This document shows positions 19,132 to 25,866 of a DNA stretch of 25,866 nucleotides, piece after piece. The position numbers and the translations under genes are program-made. How positions within the stretch are numbered: the stretch's first letter is position 1; every line of letters starts with the position of its first letter. Location: contig CAJVPP010000817.1 in assembly GCA_910592005.1 (NCBI GenBank), positions 1 to 25,866 on the forward strand. The letters are read 5' to 3'. The notes under the pieces were generated by a model. That model worked only from the letters and a program-made list of their open reading frames with translations, searched no databases and was not told where the DNA came from. Origin of the DNA: Funneliformis mosseae. Lineage: Eukaryota; Glomeromycota; Glomeromycetes; Glomerales; Glomeraceae.

Positions 19132-22100
19132 AGATCACGATAACATGCAAACATCATCACGACATTCACAACAATATCAAACAAATATCGGCCCCGCATT
19201 GTCCATATTCTGAAAATTAATAAGCAATAATATCGAAAAGGGATCAATATGTAACCTACTCTACCTAATGTTGCATGACTTATTTGTTTAGTGTCAAAAA
19301 ATCAATATCCAATATTGTAATTCTATAACGGGTTTCGATAAGGTTATGTAATCCTCAATAGATAGACCATGCAACCATTCAAAGATTCTTTGAATTTAAT
19401 AAATTGTGTGATCAAAACATTTAAGCACAACTTTACCTAATAGATTTCTTTATCTTTTTATTTCTTTATCTATTTTCTTATCCAATCGCTAAAATGATTT
19501 CACCATTTGAAACATTCGGAATACGTTGAAACAAATGACGTGACTTTTTAATTATTCTGGAGCGAAAACTCCTTGAAATCATTTCCAAAAGGAAAATCCC
19601 GACGAGATACAAGAAATTTTTTATCAGGATTACAGGATCTTCACATTTGAAATTTTAGGTTTTCTTTTGACAAATTATGTAAAACAATGGGATGCGCAAT
19701 TTAAACCACATGTAAACAGAAGGTGAATTCTATTTTTCAACGATCGAATAATAATAAAATCATTTTACACAAAAGAATTTGTGAACCGGTTCTCAAATTT
19801 TAAAATGGGGAAGTAAATAAAGTTAAACGTAAATTGGACTTATTAATTTCCAAATCGACCATTGTAAATCCAAAAATTGTTATTAAATCCCAAATATGAT
19901 AAAATTATGTACCCATTTATTTAATTACAAGAAAATTTGATTTGTCCTCGGTTTCAAATTAAATTTCGAATTACTATTAAAAGTTCATCCCGAACGTTTT
20001 AAACAAGGATGCAACAGTTTCCACCTTTTCCTTTTTTAAAATTTAAATTACCTGTTTCTCAAAAAAAAAAAAAAAAAAAAAAAGATAAACTTGTTTATTC
20101 AAATGATATTGATAATCCCGAAAGTTTTGATTGATCATTAAATCACCAAGTATGGACACTATAGTGGATCATATTTCATATGGTGGTTTAATAAATAAAA
20201 TTCAATTTAGGACGTTTAATGCTATCAGAAATTCCTGAACGTTTGATGTCGTGTCGGAGCAAACCGGTAAGGGCAATTAATTAAAATTTCAAAGATAAGG
20301 AATTTAAGGAACAATTACAAGGGTTTTATTTGTCATTTTTTACCTGCAAAGAAAAATCTTAATAATAATGATATGGACTTTTTTCTTTATTCTAATATCT
20401 GGTCAAAGAAAAAAAAAATTCGCACATGATGTCTTTTTTTATTATTAAAAAGAAAAAGAAAAAACATGAACATTTATTGACACCAAGAGCTGTTTTGTCA
20501 GTTACATAATCGGACCCTTTAAAACTTTTGCGGTTTAATAATTATTTGAAAACTGAATTTGACATGATGCTTTTTGTAAGGGACTCTGAAAAGAATTAAA
20601 AAAAAAAATAGATTATCAATCCACACACATATATTGTTTAGGGGTTACGATAATATTAATTTTTTATTTTAGGTATTATCATTATTCCATTAAAAATGAT
20701 TTTCATCTAACTGATAAAGCATAAAGAAAATTAATAAATCCTTGCATAAATATAATTTTCGCATGCATATTATAAATAATCCTTTTAAAGCGGTAATAAA
20801 GTGGGGGAACGTGACAATTAAAGATGCAGTGGATGTAACTGCAAGTCATTAAATCAAAATTTGAGGATTTTTCTTTATTAAGGCATAATAAGCGAAATTG
20901 TCGTAACGTTTGTGTCAAGTATTTTTCGATAAAATAACACTTGTTGTTTCAAAAAAGGAATTGTGTATATCATAGTCATCTGTGAACAAAAGCGGGTATG
21001 GACAATTCAGGTGAGTTGAATGATGTGAAACATCACTTTCATGAATTTTCCACACAATTAATATGGCTTAATATAGATTGTGTTAGTCGTTACTTGATTC
21101 GCCAGAAATAACAAAAGGTCGATTTGAATAACCAAAATCCATTTCTTTATAGATCTATCATTTAAATCCTACCTTATAGGAAGAAAAAAACCCATTTAAG
21201 ATTCAGGAGAAGAAAGGAGCTGCGGAGAAAAATAAAATAAAAAAGAAAAGAAAAAAAGGTACTAAAGTGACGAAATTATGAAATAAATGTCATGAAACTT
21301 AAATTTTCCGAAATTAAAAATGATGTTCATCCATGTTCATCCATCCAAAAGTTAATGTATTTAATGTATGTACACTAACCCCGTTTTTTAATAATTAGTT
21401 TTTTTTTGTTGAAGTTTGACAATCCAATGTTTTGTTTGTGCGCATTCATGACTCCTGATTTGTGTATGATAATGAGAATAATTAGAACACGTTTTATCCA
21501 TTAAAATTGTCATAAAATACGTGTTAAAAAATTCCGAACCCTGTATGTAGACCCTGCTTATTTTTTGTTAATTTGGCTGTTTCCATAGAACGTCTTTTTA
21601 TGGAAGTACTTTTAAATTTATGGCAGAAAAAAGAAAAAAAAACCCCCCATCTATTAATTACCAATCAATATTAATATAAATGTCATTGTATAAATGAAAC
21701 TTAATAAGTAAATTATTTTATGTTTCAGTTCTGCTGTAAAATGGATTACAATATATTAAACAACACATAGCTTTCTACCGCGGTTTCGATTGGAAGATTA
21801 AGAAATTTAATTACTGGTAATCAAACAACGAAATGCTATGAATGAAATGCGTGGAACATTCGCTACAGTAACCTCTTTTTTTTTGAAGGAAAACAAAACT
21901 TTGAAACCTTTATTAATGATTTCAATGAATATTAATTACAAAAATTAAAAGATGACAGATAAACAAATAAAGAAATGCAAAGAGAAAATAAATTCATATA
22001 GATGAAAAAAGATAATAAAAAAAGTTTTATCCAAAACTATATAATCTTAATACGCTTAAATTATAAACTATGGAATTGAAAGGAAAAAATCGAATATCTT

Positions 22101-22254
22101 TTAATGCAAGTAAGGGAATGGTATCATGTTTGTAGAACGCGTTGATAGTAATTAAAGAAATTTTCTTTCTTTCTTTTTTTTTTTTTTTTTTTAAATAAAT
22201 ATTAATTACTGGGAATGGCAATTATTTTTTTGTTTGCGCAAAACTTTACGTTAA

Positions 22255-22749
22255 TTAAAACATATCGTGACCGGGAACATTCCAAAGCTCGGATATTATA
22301 TTTTCGTTGATTAACTCATCAATCGTGGTGGATGGTAAACTTTGTTGGGTATTTTGTATTCTTCCTTGTATGATATCCCCAATTGAATTGGCGAACCGGA
22401 GCATATTGCTCATTTCTAAATGTGAATAGCAATTGAATTCGTTGGTATTAACCGAGTTTCTTGTAGCTGGGCTTTCATTCGTGACCTTTTTAAGGTTGTT
22501 AGCTAGGTTTTCCAATGAGTTTACTCTTTTTTCGAGTATATCCACATATTCATCACTTTGTTCGCAATTTTTACATTCGTTAAACTTTTTCTTTTGTTTC
22601 TTAGCGCTCGTCTGCAACCTTCGAACCACCATGAAATGCGTTTTTCCTGTAACGTCAATAACATCGGGTGTTGTGTAAGACTTTCGTCCACGTTTTGACG
22701 GGGTATTCGTCTTAAACGGTCTCGTTGCGATTTGTGAAGGTGGAGTCAT
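22255..22749 (-). CDS. hypothetical 164-aa basic, coiled-coil protein
   Basis: An uninterrupted minus-strand ORF begins ATGACTCC at 22749 in an A-rich start context (ACAAAATG) and ends at TAA 22255-22257. I do not recognise the family. Residues 1-56 are Ser/Thr/Pro/Lys-rich and basic, with an AT-hook-like KRGRKSY at 19-25 and a nuclear-signal-like KKQKKKF at 50-56. A Cys pair follows (C59, C62). Residues 66-90 form a predicted coiled coil with Leu at 72, 79 and 86, a three-heptad leucine-zipper pattern. The basic stretch is not at the spacing of a true bZIP and lacks its Asn/Arg signature. The C-terminal half is polar and ends GHDMF. Codon use is normal for host DNA, with no stops or frameshifts. 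A nuclear or DNA-binding role is inference from these motifs only. It could also be a lineage-specific protein or a truncated member of a family. Confidence 0.65.
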   Translation of the reverse strand: MTPPSQIATRPFKTNTPSKRGRKSYTTPDVIDVTGKTHFMVVRRLQTSAKKQKKKFNECKNCEQSDEYVDILEKRVNSLENLANNLKKVTNESPATRNSVNTNEFNCYSHLEMSNMLRFANSIGDIIQGRIQNTQQSLPSTTIDELINENIISELWNVPGHDMF

Positions 22750-24967
22750 TTTGTACTTTTTTTATCTTTTTTGTTCTTAAGAGTTAAAAAGCTTAATCTG
22801 AAAAAAAAAAAAAAAAATTCGAGCTTTATTTATAAAAAAAATTCGTATATTGCTTAACCATTTTGGGTCGTCATATAAAAGTTTTTGTTTAACCTACACT
22901 TTTAAACAACGATCAGCCAAGGTTTTGTTTGTTTAATTTTAGGATAAATAAAAATCTCTTGAACCAATTAAAACAATTGCCAAGCAATTTTCCGAAACCA
23001 AGTCACATTGTGATGATGTGTTTCATATTGCCCTTTAATTATTCAGCAATTATGACGGGACGAAAGAAAAATGTCCTTGGGCGTGCCAAAGTTCTCTTTC
23101 TTTCAAAGATTGCTTTCTTTTATTTATCGATGACTTGTAATAAATCGAATTTCGATCCTTTAGAAAAGATGAATCTCCCAAAATCGAAGGTTGTGAATTT
23201 ATTTATCACGTGCGAAATAAATGCATGATGACGTTTGAGTGACCCGAGGAAGTCATATGATACGTGTTCCGTGAATTCTTGCATTTAAGCGAATTCTGTG
23301 TTCTGAATTATTTGTCATGTAATAAAAAAAAGGGTCATCTGTTCATTTGAAATAAGACTTCCTCGAGGAATTTTGGTAAGCTTGTTCTAAAAGGAGATTT
23401 AATTTGATTACAAATAATGAAAAAAAAACAAATAATGCAACAACTTGTGGGACCTTTGAAATAGAAAAGGGTGATAAAAAATGAGGTTACTGAACATAGT
23501 ACCCCTCTCTATTGCAAGGGTCCCATATAATCTTTTACTTTTACGGATTACAGATTTGACCGATGAAACAATACGCAATTAGCTTCAGTCATCCCACCTT
23601 GTACATGAATATAAATATTTCCATAACGCGATAGATCATAATGATTGTTTACCCATCCCATTGTAATCCAATCATCTTTTTCGCGTGTCATTGCCATATC
23701 GCTTTAGTGCATGCACATAAATATACTGATTTTCTATAGATCTGATTAGGATACGCGTTTTGTGCTATTCAGATGCTCATTTATACTAAACCGATTTTAA
23801 TCGCTCAGACAAAGAATCAATATAACATGACCCGGATTAAAGAGAATTAGTTAGTCAAATTTGTTTCCGTACCAAAAGGGTAGTTAATTTGACCGTAGTA
23901 CCCCGGTCAGAATTATAAACTTGGAATCAAATATAAATCATGTGAAAATCTCTCGTGACTCGATTTCTCGAATTTAGGAGTATATAACCGATAAAGCAGG
24001 TATAGCGATTGGATCAGGATTTTTTTTTTTTAACGGACGAACTTCTAAATTAAAATTGGAACTTCTCCGAAAAAATTTTTTTTTTTGTTTTACAAAAAGG
24101 TTTTTCGGTTACTGAATTTTCTAGGATTGGAAAACAAAAATGAAACTGCAAGTTGTAACATGAACCAAATTTCATTAGTTCTCTCTAAAAACTTGTGACC
24201 ATATGACTTGCTAACATTAATTTTAGATAATTTATTTTGCAAAGTAAAGGAACGTAATTAGATTTCATTTATGAAAAACAAATTATTTGTCAAGTCACAT
24301 GGATGATAAACCTTGTGTTTCTATGCATCATGTGATATAGCAGCATTACAGCATTATTGAGAATTACTTTAATCATCCACTTATTTATTATATCGCACAA
24401 ATAATATTAAATGCAAACTGATAAAATTTCTGCAAATAATTTACAGGAACCCGAACTAAAGAATCTTTAATATTTTTGTTTTTGTTTTTTCGTTTGCTCA
24501 TATGACAATCTTGTGATTAATTTTTTTCATCATGAAGTTTCATAATTGTATTAATAACTTTAAGTTAATTCATTTAATTCATTCAAATGGCACGGGAACG
24601 ATGAATTTTCCGTAAAAACAATGTATATTAATTAGGGTACTTGGCATCGGGAATTTTTTTTGGTAAATAAACAAGATCTCGATGATCTCATTGATTTCAA
24701 CGACACATGCGCGCTTACTTCATCATTGAACTCCCTAAAATAGAACCATACCATCATCAGGGCCCGGAATTAATTGTCACGAGATTGACAGATTTAATAT
24801 ATTTATTTGAATTTTTTAAATTTTTTAATTAGAATATAATCATTAAAAGATAGTCGAATTTAATAATTTAATAATAATAATTATAATTATAATAAATTAT
24901 AAGATTCATGATGTTTTGTTCATCACTACGATGTACATCATATATTCTTCTCATTTACTAATATTCC
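22750..24967. other. intergenic region between the 164-aa gene and the PMT gene
   Basis: About 2.2 kb. It contains the TATA-like box near its left end and otherwise AT-rich sequence with scattered CpG, T runs near 24020 and 24075, and AATAAT-type low complexity at 24800-24900, just past the PMT stop. A 99-codon plus-strand frame at 22929-23228 is open but shows no domain and no convincing start, so I leave it out. I see no tRNA or repeat. Confidence 0.55.
22827..22834 (-). promoter_or_regulatory. TATA-like box of the 164-aa gene
   Basis: The minus strand reads TATAAATA here, 78 bases upstream of the ATG at 22749, a plausible core-promoter distance for a short leader. A 17-base poly-A tract on the plus strand (poly-T on the gene strand) lies between the two at 22801-22817. 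No transcription data are available. Confidence 0.35.
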
Positions 24968-25866
24968 TTAATTTACTCTGTCATCATCGTTTCGAATCTC
25001 ATCTTCATTAAGTATATTTACAATATCATTATTATCATTATTATGATCATTCTCAAACAATTGATCCACATCATCTTTTGATACGTTGTGTGGTTCCTTT
25101 TGATTATTATCATCAAGTGATATAGAATCTTCAGTTTTTGTTATAATATTTGCTTGATCTACATTTTTTAAATCTTCATTATAAAATTGGTCATAAGTAT
25201 CAAAATGTTGATCACAATTAAAATCCCAAGTATTTAACCATTTAGCACTTTGACATTCACTTTTTATCCATGGATTACCATAAGCCATTGGTGAAAATAT
25301 TGAAAAAAAATATATTACTGCTAATAAAAATATTGTGGCTGCTATGTAACGTTCCCTTTTTTGTAATCGAATCGTAAATAAATCAAATCCTATACCAATA
25401 AGTAAAATGGCGTAATATAATGATGGGAAATAATGATGTAAGAAAAGTTGTCGTTTCATTAAAAAGAATGGAAAATAATGAAGGAACCATCCAACAAAAA
25501 GGAAACTCGCATTGGAATCAAAATGTACTATAGTCGCTATAATCAAATATATATTAATTTATGTAAAAATCAGAACCTCAAAAATTTGCAATTTAAAACA
25601 AAAAAAAATCCTTACAGTTAAAATGATCCTTATAACCTCTTTTTGCTCTCAGGATTAAAACAGATTTTGCAACAATAAATATAAATAAGGCAAATGTAGA
25701 AGACCACCATGTTAATGGATTCCCTATTAAATAAATCTGACGGTGTTCTTTACCCCAGAAGTTAATTCCACGCCTCATGAAAATCCAAGAAGACGGATGA
25801 GAGTCATAAGGGTGAGATTCCGTTAGTCCAGAATTTGTATTCCACATCACTTTATTAATTTCAATT
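24968..25866 (-). CDS. protein O-mannosyltransferase (GT39/PMT), C-terminal part, truncated by window edge
   Basis: Two exons (25866-25616 and 25536-24968) give about 272 residues; the 5' part lies outside the window. PMTs transfer mannose from dolichyl-phosphate mannose to Ser/Thr of secreted proteins in the ER membrane and are needed for fungal wall glycoproteins. Exon 1 carries the family hallmark after the MIR domain: SHPYDS, RRGINFWGKEHRQIYLIGNP and a membrane segment (WWSSTFALFIFIVAKSVLIL). Exon 2 carries FLFVGWFLHYFPFFLM, RQLFLHHYFPSLYYAILL and two more membrane segments, then SPMAYG and WLNTWDFNC, the usual C-terminal end. After that comes an 81-residue Asp/Asn/Glu-rich tail, longer than I expect for the family. 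The frame is kept across the splice (split codon TCG, Ser). Joining the exons gives RGYKDHFNSTIVHFDS, as in PMTs. The subfamily (PMT1, 2 or 4) cannot be fixed from this part. Catalytic residues lie upstream of the window. Confidence 0.92.
25537..25615 (-). other. intron of the PMT gene, 79 bp
   Basis: The donor is GTAAGG (25615-25610), directly after CATTTTAACT, and the acceptor is ATTATAG ending at 25537. Both sites are intact, in contrast to the mutated ones in the transposon genes. A TAAT-containing branch-like sequence (AAATTAATATA) lies before the acceptor. Reading through the intron meets a stop after about ten codons, so splicing is required. Confidence 0.88.

Larger units (their letters stand above)
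15751..22254. other. host intergenic DNA, 6.5 kb, no firm gene
   Basis: Base composition differs from the left part: CpG is frequent and G+C is clearly higher. Homopolymer A tracts of 18-23 bases occur at 16596-16613, 17773-17792 and 20061-20083, and a T tract near 22178-22192. The open frames are short, many carry Lys or Phe runs from the homopolymers, and none matches a family I know. A 40-codon ORF at 15900-16022 on + (MKITFKFSYIK...FGGFGD) has ordinary amino-acid usage but no support beyond being open. A possible minus-strand exon is listed separately. Spliced genes with short exons could be missed by eye. Confidence 0.6.

Noticed and set aside
22433..22678. 81-codon plus-strand ORF
   Set aside because: It is the antisense shadow of the 164-aa gene.
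22929..23228. 99-codon plus-strand ORF divergent to the 164-aa gene
   Set aside because: Open, but no domain, no clear promoter or start context, and hydrophobic/Lys composition near the chance expectation.
1..25866. tRNA, rRNA or CRISPR features
   Set aside because: No GGTTCGA-type B box with a matching acceptor stem was seen on either strand, no rRNA-like stretch, and the repeat arrays lack CRISPR-style identical repeats with unique spacers.

Overview
The window looks like nuclear DNA of a very AT-rich fungus, most likely an arbuscular mycorrhizal fungus (Glomeromycotina, Rhizophagus-like). The base composition, short GTAAGN...TAG introns, long poly-A/T tracts and the particular transposase families all fit. 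The species is inferred from memory of these families, not from a search.

Left part (1 to about 15.7 kb): a graveyard of mobile elements with no intact gene. In order: the terminal repeat of a pogo/Tigger-type element (1-77); a broken pogo/Tigger transposase on + (181-1195); a TA-flanked MITE (1521-1679); degenerate repeats and a ~60-bp minisatellite (1874-3065); a broken minus-strand gene remnant (3068-3210); a CpG-bearing short repeat (3232-3400); a Tc1/mariner/IS630-like element with a broken transposase on - (3745-6511); a broken, intron-containing coiled-coil gene on - (6590-8104) with three tandem exon-intron modules; a satellite (8270-8830); a broken acidic ORF plus Tnp2-type (CACTA-like) transposase on + (9009-12413), itself interrupted by a MITE (10541-10694); tandem repeats (12480-12965); then an extreme AT desert (about 12983-15750) holding a second copy of that MITE.

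The broken coding regions share one kind of damage. Stops sit where the families have Gln or Trp, and two splice sites and probably two catalytic Asp codons are changed in the direction expected for C-to-T (or G-to-A) mutation, with CpG scarce. This resembles methylcytosine deamination or RIP-like mutation.

Right part (about 15.75-25.87 kb): composition changes to ordinary intergenic DNA with frequent CpG and homopolymer tracts. It holds two supportable host genes, both on -: an intronless 164-aa basic/coiled-coil protein of unknown function (22255-22749) with a TATA-like box, and the 3' end of a protein O-mannosyltransferase gene (GT39/PMT; 24968-25866, one intron, continuing beyond the window). 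One possible minus-strand exon (16750-16927) and several short hairpins lie between. The two host genes show no visible functional link.
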